A stretch of 64,000 nt of DNA from Flavobacteriaceae bacterium (GTDB taxonomy: Bacteria > Bacteroidota > Bacteroidia > Flavobacteriales > Flavobacteriaceae). This document shows positions 1-8,698 of the stretch, one piece after another (position 1 is the first letter of the stretch; the number at the start of each line of letters is the position of its first letter). The notes beneath the pieces were generated by a model. It worked only from the letters and a program-made list of their open reading frames with translations, made no database searches and had not been told where the DNA came from. The translations under genes and the position numbers were made by a program. The stretch is taken from contig JAQWSK010000010.1 in the NCBI GenBank assembly GCA_029243245.1, positions 62,001-126,000 on the forward strand, in the 5' to 3' direction.

Positions 1-1118
1 CTCAAAAAATAATGCCTATCTTCCTCATAATCCAAAGCAAAAATTTCAAATTGTTGAACTGTACCACCTCCCTGAGAAACTATCTGTTGAGATTGAGACC
101 GTTGTTCAGAAAAAACTGCAGTTATAATGGTTTTTCCAAATTTCAAATCAGTTCTAACTCCAAACAAACTTTGAGCGCCCTGAATAAGATTACTATTAAG
201 TGGCATACTGATGTTTCCAATATCTATATTTTGTAATATACCATCTTCTGTCACTTTACCGTCTAGATAATCAGCAACATCGTTACCTAATGCTGATGGA
301 TTATCTTTATATGCAGATCCTCTATTTTTGAGATCTTGTATTTTATTTTTTGCATCTCTCAACTCTTCTTCTGTGTCTCTTATTTTATTTTCTAAATCAG
401 AAAACTTTTCAATGAAAGAATTTGATGATTGTGTGTTTAAATCTTTATAAAAACTAAATGCTTCCCTAGCTTTTGGAGGATTAAACTGAACTTTAATTAA
501 ATTTTGAAAATCAAAGGTTGATTCGGTATCATAATTTGCCGTTAATTGAAGTCTATCTCCAATTTTTCCTAATAGACTTAAAGTGATTCTTTGATCAAAA
601 TCAAAGCTAAAACTACTTCTGTTTCGAGGAGATGCCGCAGGGTTATCATTTTTCTGGTATCTAACTCCAAGATCTACACCAATTGAACCCTGAGGGTTTA
701 TATCAATTACATTACTACCAAATATGCTTTGAAAATATTTATTATTTACATAAAGTTCAGGTAATAAATTTTTTTGGGCATCTTCTAATCCAGAAGAAAT
801 ACCATTTAAAGTTTGAGTTTTTTGCTTAAAATAGGTTTTTAAATTTTGTTTTAAAATCCACTTTTCATATTCCTTAGGGCTAAGAACTAAAGGAGTATTA
901 ATTGGATAGTCTCCTATTGATTTTGATAAATAATACTTTTCAGTAATTGGATCATACCTATATGTTTTATCAATAATAGAAGATTCCGGAAATGAAATTT
1001 TAATTTTATTGATTGAATCCTGATCAACAATATTTTGGGAATAAGAATTAAGCCCAAAAAACAGAAGAGCTATGAGAAAATATAATTTAACAAAAACTTG
1101 ACGATTAATCAAAGGCAC
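1..1118 (-). CDS. sprA: SprA, gliding motility / type IX secretion translocon protein (N-terminal part, cut by window edge)
   Basis: Translating the minus strand from a GTG at 1118 gives an uninterrupted frame of about 372 residues running off the window. It begins with a signal peptide (hydrophobic FLIALLFFGLNSYSQ) and contains stretches typical of SprA/Sov N-termini: DINPQGSIGVDLGVRYQ, LLGKIGDRLQLTANYDTEST, LIQGAQSLFGVRTDLKFG and, near the cut, QQFEIFALDYEEDRHYFL. SprA is the giant outer-membrane beta-barrel that forms the type IX secretion pore in Bacteroidota and is needed for gliding. The frame has no ATG near its start; a stop lies five codons upstream of the GTG, so GTG is the first plausible start. 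It begins one base after the ruvA stop, and the maeB-ruvA-sprA order is common in Flavobacteriia, which supports the call. The rest of this very long gene lies outside the window. Confidence 0.9.
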   Translation of the reverse strand, partial: MPLINRQVFVKLYFLIALLFFGLNSYSQNIVDQDSINKIKISFPESSIIDKTYRYDPITEKYYLSKSIGDYPINTPLVLSPKEYEKWILKQNLKTYFKQKTQTLNGISSGLEDAQKNLLPELYVNNKYFQSIFGSNVIDINPQGSIGVDLGVRYQKNDNPAASPRNRSSFSFDFDQRITLSLLGKIGDRLQLTANYDTESTFDFQNLIKVQFNPPKAREAFSFYKDLNTQSSNSFIEKFSDLENKIRDTEEELRDAKNKIQDLKNRGSAYKDNPSALGNDVADYLDGKVTEDGILQNIDIGNISMPLNSNLIQGAQSLFGVRTDLKFGKTIITAVFSEQRSQSQQIVSQGGGTVQQFEIFALDYEEDRHYFL

Positions 1119-1119
1119 T

Positions 1120-1701
1120 TTAAAGTTTATTCAAAGCCAACTTTATTAGTGTTTCTAATGATCTTTCAGGATCGCTTTGAATTAGGTTATCAATTACTTT
1201 TTCTGAGGCTCTTCGATTATATCCTAGTACCTCTAATGCTGATAACGTTTCTTCTTTAGTTGTATTGTTTGATTTTGTATGAATTTGCTCAATCCCATAA
1301 AGGTTTTTAACCTTATCTTTAAGTTCGATTATAAGACGTTGAGCTGTTTTAAGACCAATTCCCTTTACGCTTTTTATCCTGTTTAGATCCTCACATACAA
1401 TTGAATTTTGAACCTCTTCAGGAGTTAATGATGAAAGCATAGTTCTTGCAATACTTGTTCCTATTCCTGAAACACTAATTAATAATCTAAAAACTGCACG
1501 CTCTAACTCAGTAACAAAACCATATAATATATGTGCGTCTTCACGAATTTGTAAATGAGTGTATATTGTAATCTTATCTTGATTTTTGAGTTGTCCAAAA
1601 GTATGTAACGATATGTTTACTTCATACCCCACTCCTTGACAATCAATCACTAAATGTGTAGGATGTTTTTCTACTAAAAGCCCTTTAAGTTGAGTTATCA
1701 T
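1120..1701 (-). CDS. ruvA: Holliday junction branch migration complex subunit RuvA
   Basis: This 193-residue protein has the usual RuvA length and layout: an N-terminal OB-fold (MITQLKGLLVEKHPTHLVID), then two helix-hairpin-helix motifs (SVSGIGTSIARTML near residues 77-90 and SVKGIGLKTAQRLIIELKDK near 109-128), and a C-terminal domain III that binds RuvB (ALEVLGYNRRASEKVI). RuvA tetramers bind four-way DNA junctions and recruit the RuvB motor during recombinational repair. It starts two bases after the maeB stop and ends one base before the sprA start, so the three genes are probably co-transcribed. ruvB is in the same window but about 30 kb away (31501-32520), so there is no ruvAB operon here. 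Confidence 0.97.
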   Translation of the reverse strand: MITQLKGLLVEKHPTHLVIDCQGVGYEVNISLHTFGQLKNQDKITIYTHLQIREDAHILYGFVTELERAVFRLLISVSGIGTSIARTMLSSLTPEEVQNSIVCEDLNRIKSVKGIGLKTAQRLIIELKDKVKNLYGIEQIHTKSNNTTKEETLSALEVLGYNRRASEKVIDNLIQSDPERSLETLIKLALNKL

Positions 1702-1703
1702 TA

Positions 1704-3968
1704 TTATTCTCTTTGTTGTGAATCTACAACTGCTAATGCAGCCATATTAACAATTTCTTGAACTGAAGCACCTAACTGTAGTATATGAACAGGTGCATTT
1801 AGACCCATTAAAATTGGCCCTATGGACAATGTCCTATTTAGTTCTTTCATAAGTTTATAGGTAATGTTAGCGGAATCAAGATTGGGGAAAATCAATGTAT
1901 TTACATTTCTTTTTGATAATTGTGAAAAAGGAAATCTGTTTTTTGACATATCTTTATTTAAAGCAAAATCTGATTGAACTGGACCATCCACAACAATATT
2001 AGGATAATATCGGTGTAAATACTTAACAGCATCAGTGATTTTTGTTGCTTCTGGAAATTCAGAAGATCCATAATTTGAATATGAAAGCATAGCCAGCACT
2101 GGTTGTAACCCAAACATTTTTGCCGTTTGAGCTGTCATTTGAGCTATTTTAGCTAATTCTTTTGCAGATGGATTTATATTTATTGATGTATCAGACAAAA
2201 AGATAGGTCCTCTTTGAGTAAGCATTAAATTTGTGGCTGCAACCCTGCTGACTCCCTTAGCAGGGCCAATAGCTTCTAAAATTGGTTTAATGACTGCTGG
2301 ATAGTTTCTAGAATAGCCAGATAACATTGCATCTGCATCCTCATTTTTAACCATCATGGCTCCAAAATAATTTCTTTCTCTTAATAATCGTTGAGAATCA
2401 TATAATGTTTTACCATTTCTTTTCTGGTCTTTCCAAAAAATTTCAGCATATTTTTTTCTTGATTCTTCTTGAATACTTGACTTTGGATCAATAATTTTTA
2501 TATCAGCTTCAAAATCTATTGTGGTCATTAAGTCTCTAATTACGGGTTCATGACCTAAAAGAATTGGAATAGCAATTCCTTCATCATAAACTATTTGAGC
2601 CGCTTTTAGCACATCCAAATGATCTGCCTCAGCAAAAATTAATTTTTTGGGCTTTCGTTTTGCGGTGTTATGAATTAAGCGAACTAATTTTTGGTCATTA
2701 TCAAGTCTTAGGGCTAGTCTTTCTTTATATTTTTCCCAATCTAAAATTGGTTCTTGAGCTACCCCTGATTCAATTGCAGCTTTAGCAACAGCTGGAGGAA
2801 TTTCTATAATTAATCTTGGATCAAAAGGTTTTGGAATAATATATTCTTTTCCAAATGACAAGCGCATTTCATCATAAGCTATATTTACCTGTTCTGGAAC
2901 TGGCTCTTTAGCTAAATCAGCTATAGCCTTTACAGCGGCCATTTTCATAGCTTCATTAATTTTTGTGGCTCGAACGTCTAATGCTCCTCTAAAAATAAAT
3001 GGAAAACCTAAAACATTATTTACTTGATTTGGGTTATCAGAACGACCTGTTGCCATAATAATATCATCACGAACCAAGCACGCAGTTTTATACTTAATCT
3101 CAGGATCTGGATTTGCCATTGCAAAAACTATTGGGTTTGAACTCATAGATTTTAACATCTTTTCATTTACAATATTTGCCTGCGAAAGTCCAATAAAAAC
3201 ATCTGCATTTAATAAAGCTTCTTCAAGAGAATTTAAGTTTAGTTCAGTTGAAAATTCAGATTTTTCTTTACTTAAATTTTTTCTATCATTTCTAATAACA
3301 CCTTTGCTATCTGTCATGACAATGTTTTTTCTTTTAGCCCCAAATGACTTATACAATCTACCACATGATATTGCAGCAGCTCCAGCACCTGAAATAACAA
3401 TTTTAACCTTTTCTATATTTTTGTTTGCTAATTCTAAAGCATTTATTAATGCTGCACATGAAATAATAGCAGTTCCATGTTGATCATCATGCATTACTGG
3501 TATATCAAGTTCTTCTTTTAAACGTCGTTCAATTTCAAAAGCTTCAGGCGCTTTAATGTCCTCAAGATTTATACCTCCAAAAGTCGGGGAAATTGCTTTA
3601 ACTGTCGAAATAAAAGATTCAGGATCTTCAGCGTTAATTTCAATATCAAAAACATCAATATCTGCGAAAATTTTAAACAATAGTCCTTTTCCTTCCATAA
3701 CTGGTTTTGAAGCCTCAGGACCAATATTTCCAAGACCTAAAACAGCTGTTCCATTTGAAATTACTGCAACTAGATTACCTTTGTTTGTGTATTTATAAAC
3801 GTTATTTATTTCTTTGGCTATCTCATTACAGGGTTCCGCAACTCCTGGAGAATATGCTAAAGCTAAGTCTCTTTGAGTATTATATGGTTTTGTTGGAATC
3901 GTTTCAATTTTACCAGGCTTTGGCTTTGCATGATAATTTAAAGCCGATTTACGATCCTTTTGAGTCAT
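1704..3968 (-). CDS. maeB: NADP-dependent malic enzyme with C-terminal phosphotransacetylase-like domain
   Basis: 754 residues, the usual size of the MaeB-type fusion. The N-terminal malic domain carries the signature YSPGVAEPC and the loop [10 protein letters not shown]. The NAD(P)-binding domain follows with a [10 protein letters not shown] nucleotide loop near residue 195. From about residue 430 onward the protein resembles phosphate acetyl/butyryl transferase ([15 protein letters not shown], then RDLM and the [15 protein letters not shown] region); in MaeB this part is known to be regulatory rather than an active Pta. The enzyme oxidatively decarboxylates malate to pyruvate, giving reducing power and linking the TCA cycle to biosynthesis. 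It heads the leftward run maeB-ruvA-sprA and has its own upstream region (3969-4137). The exact cofactor preference cannot be read from the sequence. Confidence 0.95.
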   Translation of the reverse strand: MTQKDRKSALNYHAKPKPGKIETIPTKPYNTQRDLALAYSPGVAEPCNEIAKEINNVYKYTNKGNLVAVISNGTAVLGLGNIGPEASKPVMEGKGLLFKIFADIDVFDIEINAEDPESFISTVKAISPTFGGINLEDIKAPEAFEIERRLKEELDIPVMHDDQHGTAIISCAALINALELANKNIEKVKIVISGAGAAAISCGRLYKSFGAKRKNIVMTDSKGVIRNDRKNLSKEKSEFSTELNLNSLEEALLNADVFIGLSQANIVNEKMLKSMSSNPIVFAMANPDPEIKYKTACLVRDDIIMATGRSDNPNQVNNVLGFPFIFRGALDVRATKINEAMKMAAVKAIADLAKEPVPEQVNIAYDEMRLSFGKEYIIPKPFDPRLIIEIPPAVAKAAIESGVAQEPILDWEKYKERLALRLDNDQKLVRLIHNTAKRKPKKLIFAEADHLDVLKAAQIVYDEGIAIPILLGHEPVIRDLMTTIDFEADIKIIDPKSSIQEESRKKYAEIFWKDQKRNGKTLYDSQRLLRERNYFGAMMVKNEDADAMLSGYSRNYPAVIKPILEAIGPAKGVSRVAATNLMLTQRGPIFLSDTSININPSAKELAKIAQMTAQTAKMFGLQPVLAMLSYSNYGSSEFPEATKITDAVKYLHRYYPNIVVDGPVQSDFALNKDMSKNRFPFSQLSKRNVNTLIFPNLDSANITYKLMKELNRTLSIGPILMGLNAPVHILQLGASVQEIVNMAALAVVDSQQRE

Positions 3969-3985
3969 AATTTATGCTTTAGTAA

Positions 3986-3993
3986 CAAATGTA
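3986..3993 (-). promoter_or_regulatory. Candidate promoter -7 element for maeB
   Basis: The minus strand reads TACATTTG here, an exact match to the Bacteroidota TAnnTTTG element, 17 nt upstream of the maeB ATG. A TTG at the -33 spacing is not present (TTTAA lies there), so the call rests on one element and position. Confidence 0.45.
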
Positions 3994-4027
3994 ACACAAA
4001 AGCTTATAACGGTTAAATAGTAGGATA

Positions 4028-4051
4028 ATAAAATACGGTATTGTATTTTAT
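4028..4051. repeat. Inverted repeat between maeB and the PAP2-like gene
   Basis: A perfect 9-bp inverted repeat, ATAAAATAC and GTATTTTAT, flanks a 6-nt spacer. It lies just upstream of the candidate maeB promoter and about 90 nt beyond the stop of the leftward PAP2-like gene. No run of T follows on the minus strand, so it is a poor intrinsic terminator. It may be a regulator site for maeB, or chance in AT-rich DNA. Confidence 0.4.
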
Positions 4052-4137
4052 GTTTATTATATTTTTACAAATTGACAACTTATTAAAAGAATTATATTTT
4101 TTATTCCCTTAAAGGTTTTTGAATAAATCTATATGGC

Positions 4138-5472
4138 TTAATTTAATTTAGTCTGGAGATTATCAACAATATAAATCCCTAATTTATTTCCTTGAGTAAC
4201 ACCTTCTTCAATTGCCATCATATAATGTATGCCACCATATAACCTTGAAATTGCAGCTTCTTCCGATGCATGTATGAAAGAATTAAAACTTCTCTCGTTA
4301 AGTCCATATTTTAGTTCCGTTGTGTCTACAAAATAAAAATTCTCTCCAAAAAGATCTGTTAGAGTAACTGCTGCTGCTCTTGAAATCACAGAATGTCCAC
4401 TCGTGTATTCAGGAAATGGAGGGGTTTGAAGAACTGGAAGCCATTCTTCATCATAATATTTATTAATTAGTGTTTCCGGACGAACAACTAATGTCTTCCA
4501 TTTTTCATCCCAACATGATATAAATGCATCAAAAAGAGAAATTGAAACGTTTACATAAGCATTTATTGTTTCTGAAAAATTGCTCTTGGTTTTTCGAGTT
4601 GCAACAGATGTGATGCCAATCCAGTGTCCTCCAGGAGTAATTTTTTTTGTAGCAAACATAGCATGTCCTCTGTGATGTGTAACATATGGATTACAATCCC
4701 AAAACTTAGCCACTTCTAATTGTTCATCACTAAGATTTTCGCCAATTTCATATACTTGCTGAAGTTGATTTTGGAAAGGACTTCCTTTAGTTAAATCAAA
4801 TTTAATTGGTGGTTTGGGCGGGAACATTTCTGGAGATTCAATTATTAGTGTCCTTATCTTATTCCAATGAGGCTCAATTCCATCCATATAATCTGGAGGG
4901 GTAGGTTTCCAAAATTTTTCTGGTTCTTTAATAGTATATTTAGGAAATGTTCTGGTTTGATTATAATTATCATTTTTAGCCCATTCCAAAATATGATTTG
5001 CAACAAATTCGCCATAATTTTTTGATGATTTCATTACATTACGAGGCGTTTTAAATGATTTGATTTTTTTATCTAAACTTTCTTCAAAATCATCCATTTT
5101 ATCCTCAGAGAAAATAAATGTTCTCCCAACTTTATTAAAAGCATAAAGAGCAGCTAAATTAAAATTTACATTTTTGTCAGTTGTAGGTTTAACTTGTTCC
5201 AATTCTTTAACTTGACCACTTAAAGTTAAATATTTTTCTGGTTTTGAAAAGCGCATGGTTTCATATGCGGCAATAGACGGATAGGCATAAACCCTCGATG
5301 CAACTGGAGGAGAAAATATATCATATACAATAATGTCTGTAAGGTTTTGCATAACATCTTGAAAAAGTTCTGGGTTTTCAAGTTTTTGAACATATTCAGT
5401 GCTTTGTGAGCAAGATATTGTCAAAACCAAAATTGACAGTATCATAATTTTAAATTTAATATTTTTATTCAT
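4138..5472 (-). CDS. Vanadium-dependent haloperoxidase / PAP2-superfamily lipoprotein
   Basis: 444 residues with a lipoprotein signal peptide (VLTISCSQ, lipobox Cys about residue 21). All three motifs of the PAP2/vanadium haloperoxidase fold are present: motif 1 ending in R331-P332 (WKTLVVRP), motif 2 TSGHS with H360, and motif 3 SRLYGGIH with R409 and H416. In characterised haloperoxidases H416-type residues bind vanadate covalently and the motif 2 His acts in catalysis; in phosphatases the same residues handle phosphate. The length fits the bacterial haloperoxidase-like branch better than short lipid phosphatases. Sequence alone does not decide between halide oxidation and phosphatase activity. 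It overlaps the upstream FG-GAP gene by 4 bp and is the last gene of the susCD1 transcription unit, so it is expected at the cell surface or periplasmic face alongside those lipoproteins. Confidence 0.85.
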   Translation of the reverse strand: MNKNIKFKIMILSILVLTISCSQSTEYVQKLENPELFQDVMQNLTDIIVYDIFSPPVASRVYAYPSIAAYETMRFSKPEKYLTLSGQVKELEQVKPTTDKNVNFNLAALYAFNKVGRTFIFSEDKMDDFEESLDKKIKSFKTPRNVMKSSKNYGEFVANHILEWAKNDNYNQTRTFPKYTIKEPEKFWKPTPPDYMDGIEPHWNKIRTLIIESPEMFPPKPPIKFDLTKGSPFQNQLQQVYEIGENLSDEQLEVAKFWDCNPYVTHHRGHAMFATKKITPGGHWIGITSVATRKTKSNFSETINAYVNVSISLFDAFISCWDEKWKTLVVRPETLINKYYDEEWLPVLQTPPFPEYTSGHSVISRAAAVTLTDLFGENFYFVDTTELKYGLNERSFNSFIHASEEAAISRLYGGIHYMMAIEEGVTQGNKLGIYIVDNLQTKLN

Positions 5473-8400
5473 TGGTGTTTTGTTAATATATACATGTAAT
5501 CATCATTTGCAATTAAAATCACGCTATTAGGATTTAATTTTATTACTTTTCTTAAATTAAGTCTTATAGGCAAAGGTAGAAACTCTTTGTGAATCATTTG
5601 ATGATTAAAGTCAATTATTCCTCCTGGATTTGCGTTTTGAGAACCTAACTCAGTTACAAACTCTTCAGAATTTCCCACATAATATATTTCTTTAGTCTTT
5701 TGATCCCAGTAAAAATCTTGTATACTACTCCATTGTGATTCTAAAGGAAGAGGGATTGGCTCAAAATCATCACCCTTGTTTATAAAAGACATAGACCTTA
5801 GTTCAGTTATTTTTTTAATTTCAAGTATATTCTTTTCTTCTTTTCCTGTTAACTTTTCAATAGTTTTAACTTTTGAAAAGTCTTTATACTTATTAAATCT
5901 CTTTTTTATCATTGGCATCTGAGCACCTAAATTATCTTTTGTGTTAAAAGGGCGATAAGTTCCAAAAAGATTATAAAAAATTATTGGATCTGATTGTTCG
6001 TTCTCATCAAAATCATCAATATATAGATAAACGGGAGATTCAATTGTAGGTTGCCATTTGAAGTTTTTGCCTGCATTTCCAGCTAAAATATCTACTTTCC
6101 CATCATTATTTATATCAGCCAATTCTATTGTGTTCCATAATCCATAATAATTTTCTCCTCCTTTTAATGGTAATGCAACAAAATTTCCATCATCATTTTT
6201 ATCTATAACTATTATAGGTGTCCAATCTCCAATCACTACCAATTCAAATTCCGGATCTAAATCAATATTTGCCCATTTTGCATCAGTTATCATTCCAAGA
6301 CGCGATTGTACTATAGGCTCAAAATTGCCATCACGTGTATTCTTTATAATATAGCTATGAGGACTTAGCCCATAACCTCCAGGTATTGACCTGCTGCCAA
6401 CAAAAAGATCATCATACCCGTCATTATCTATGTCATGAGCAGCAACAATGCTACCATTAGTTGATGGAAGAGCTACTGGAAGTCTTGAAAAATTAGCCTT
6501 CCCATCATTTATATATATTCTATCCATCATGATCTCTTCATTTTCTTTATAATCATTTCCACCACTAACAACATAAATATCCAAGTCACCATCATTGTCA
6601 GCATCAAAAGTAGTTGCTGATACATCTTCATATTTTTGATCAATTCTAAAATCATTAATGTCAGCAAGTTCATATCCTCTTCCATTAGCTAGCAAAATTT
6701 GTGATGGATGATAACGTGCACCACCAATAAAAATATCAAGCATTTCATCATCATTAAAATCAGCTAAAAGAAATGCTGGTCCCTCAGCAGATAATAATTC
6801 AGGTATAAGCTTTTCTCTTTCGTAGTCTAAATAGATATCCTCTTCATGTTTATAAGGTAAAACAGAAAGAGAAAAATTGTTTTTAACATCAATTGATTGA
6901 TTTTTAAATTGGTTAGCATTTTTACTAATCTGAATTTTTTCTTCAAAAGGCCCACTTAAAAATTGGATTCTTCCATCAGGCCATCTAACAGAAATTGAAT
7001 CTACATTACTCTGACCTATACCAAAATGTATTCTATGTGAAGATGAAGACTGAAACCCTCTAGTTGTAATTGCTTCTTTAACATCAACTTTATCATTACT
7101 TTTAAAAATCTTAACTCTTGAACCTTTTATTGGTTTCGAGCTTTTTAATTCTACTGTTAAACTTTTATTTTCTCTTGGTGATTTGTTTTCAAGTATAGTT
7201 GCATTAGCATTTATATTATTAAGAATTAAATCTAGATCTCCATCATTATCTAAATCGCTATATGCAGATCCATTTGAATATGAAGGATCTCCTAAAAAAG
7301 ATTCTTCAATATTTCCAAAATCAAGCATTCCTTTGTTTTTAAATAACATATTAGGAATTTTTAACTCTGGCATTTGTTTTATTATCTCTTCTTTCATTTC
7401 GTTTTGTTTTGTCAAAATAAAACTGGAATAATTAGAATTACTTAAATAATTTATGTAGTCTAAATCATTAGGTCTTTTAGCAATACCATTTGACACAAAA
7501 ATATCATTACTACCATCATTATCGAAATCTTGTAATAAAACTGACCAACTCCAATCTGTTGCATAAGTTTTAGTTAGAAAACCAACCTCAGAATAATCTC
7601 CATAAGATCTTTTTAAATGAAAATGATTGCGCGAGTATTGTGACTCAAACCCATAATCACTCTTAATTTTCGTTACCTTATCTGTGTCTTCTCCACCTGA
7701 TTTTAACGCTATACTTGAATCAAACGGCATCATGTCAGTTGTAAAAATATCTAGTTTTCCATCTTCATTTAAATCCGCAACATCAATTCCCATGGTAAAT
7801 CTTGAGCTATGCTTAAAATATTTTTTGAAGGATTCTTTAAAAGTTTTGTCTTTATTATTAATGTATATATAATCATTTTCATGAAAATCATTGCCAACAT
7901 ATAGATCTAACCATCCATCATTGTTAATGTCTGTAACAGTAAGCGCAAGTCCATATCCTAAAGGACTATTTAAGATTCCTGATTTTTCGGTAACTTCTAC
8001 AAATGATTTTTTTCCTTCATTTAAAAGATTTTCATAAAACCTGTCTCCAGATACTGAATCCTTTTCATTACGCTTTTTAATAGTTCCATAGCTTCTGACA
8101 GAATGAACAGCATGATTCATTAAATACATGTCTAAATCTCCATCTCTATCGTAGTCAAAAAAAGTTGATTGTGTTGAAAAACCAGAAAAGTCAATCCCAT
8201 AATCAATTGATGACTCTGTAAAGGTTAGATCTCCATTGTTCATATATAATAAATTATGTGTGCGTTGATTTTTAAATAGTCCTTCCATAGGAAGCTTACT
8301 AACATAAATATCAATGAACCCGTCATTATTTACATCATCCATTGTTACTCCATTAGACCATGAAGGATGTAGATCTATATTGGCTTGTTCAGTTATATCT

Positions 8401-8696
8401 CTAAATTGAAAATTTCCCAAGTTTAAATATAAACGATCTATTTCTTGATTAGCTGTGAAAAAAATATCTTCTAATCCATCATTATTAATGTCTCCAACTG
8501 CTACTCCGCCGCCATTATAATAGTACAGGTATTCTATAATATTTAAATACGGCTTATAGGTTAGTTGATTAATAAAATCTATACCTGTATGTTCATTCTC
8601 TAGACTTTCAAATAAAATTTTATGTGTATTCTTATAAGTTGAGTTTTCGCATTTAATAAAAAACAGGCTCAGACTTATTATTAAAAATTTTTTCAT
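5469..8696 (-). CDS. FG-GAP/VCBS repeat lipoprotein with ASPIC/UnbV domain (copy 1)
   Basis: 1,075 residues with a lipoprotein signal (LSLFFIKCENS, Cys16). Many calcium-loop-like repeats of the form D-x-N/D-x-D-G-x-x-D are visible (GDINNDGLEDIFF near residue 69, then for example DVNNDGFIDIYV, DYDRDGDLDMYL, DINNDGWLDLYV), typical of integrin-like FG-GAP/VCBS beta-propellers. A mid-protein ASPIC/UnbV segment (GSRVKIFKS, TTRGFQSSSSHRIHFGIGQS, VRWPDGRIQ, roughly residues 505-590) separates two propeller halves. Related CRTAC1-like proteins are common in marine Bacteroidota, but their function is unproven; extracellular binding or adhesion is an inference. It follows copy 2 by 2 bp and overlaps the PAP2-like gene by 4 bp. 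Its N-terminal block YYNGGGVAVGDINNDG is shared with the other three copies. Confidence 0.9.
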   Translation of the reverse strand: MKKFLIISLSLFFIKCENSTYKNTHKILFESLENEHTGIDFINQLTYKPYLNIIEYLYYYNGGGVAVGDINNDGLEDIFFTANQEIDRLYLNLGNFQFRDITEQANIDLHPSWSNGVTMDDVNNDGFIDIYVSKLPMEGLFKNQRTHNLLYMNNGDLTFTESSIDYGIDFSGFSTQSTFFDYDRDGDLDMYLMNHAVHSVRSYGTIKKRNEKDSVSGDRFYENLLNEGKKSFVEVTEKSGILNSPLGYGLALTVTDINNDGWLDLYVGNDFHENDYIYINNKDKTFKESFKKYFKHSSRFTMGIDVADLNEDGKLDIFTTDMMPFDSSIALKSGGEDTDKVTKIKSDYGFESQYSRNHFHLKRSYGDYSEVGFLTKTYATDWSWSVLLQDFDNDGSNDIFVSNGIAKRPNDLDYINYLSNSNYSSFILTKQNEMKEEIIKQMPELKIPNMLFKNKGMLDFGNIEESFLGDPSYSNGSAYSDLDNDGDLDLILNNINANATILENKSPRENKSLTVELKSSKPIKGSRVKIFKSNDKVDVKEAITTRGFQSSSSHRIHFGIGQSNVDSISVRWPDGRIQFLSGPFEEKIQISKNANQFKNQSIDVKNNFSLSVLPYKHEEDIYLDYEREKLIPELLSAEGPAFLLADFNDDEMLDIFIGGARYHPSQILLANGRGYELADINDFRIDQKYEDVSATTFDADNDGDLDIYVVSGGNDYKENEEIMMDRIYINDGKANFSRLPVALPSTNGSIVAAHDIDNDGYDDLFVGSRSIPGGYGLSPHSYIIKNTRDGNFEPIVQSRLGMITDAKWANIDLDPEFELVVIGDWTPIIVIDKNDDGNFVALPLKGGENYYGLWNTIELADINNDGKVDILAGNAGKNFKWQPTIESPVYLYIDDFDENEQSDPIIFYNLFGTYRPFNTKDNLGAQMPMIKKRFNKYKDFSKVKTIEKLTGKEEKNILEIKKITELRSMSFINKGDDFEPIPLPLESQWSSIQDFYWDQKTKEIYYVGNSEEFVTELGSQNANPGGIIDFNHQMIHKEFLPLPIRLNLRKVIKLNPNSVILIANDDYMYILTKHQ

Positions 8697-8698
8697 TA

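Noticed and set aside
3556-3970. Open frames on the plus strand opposite maeB, and similar frames opposite the FG-GAP, oxidase and infB genes
   Set aside because: They lie wholly antisense to well-supported genes, have no recognisable domains or starts, and follow from codon bias of the genuine strand.
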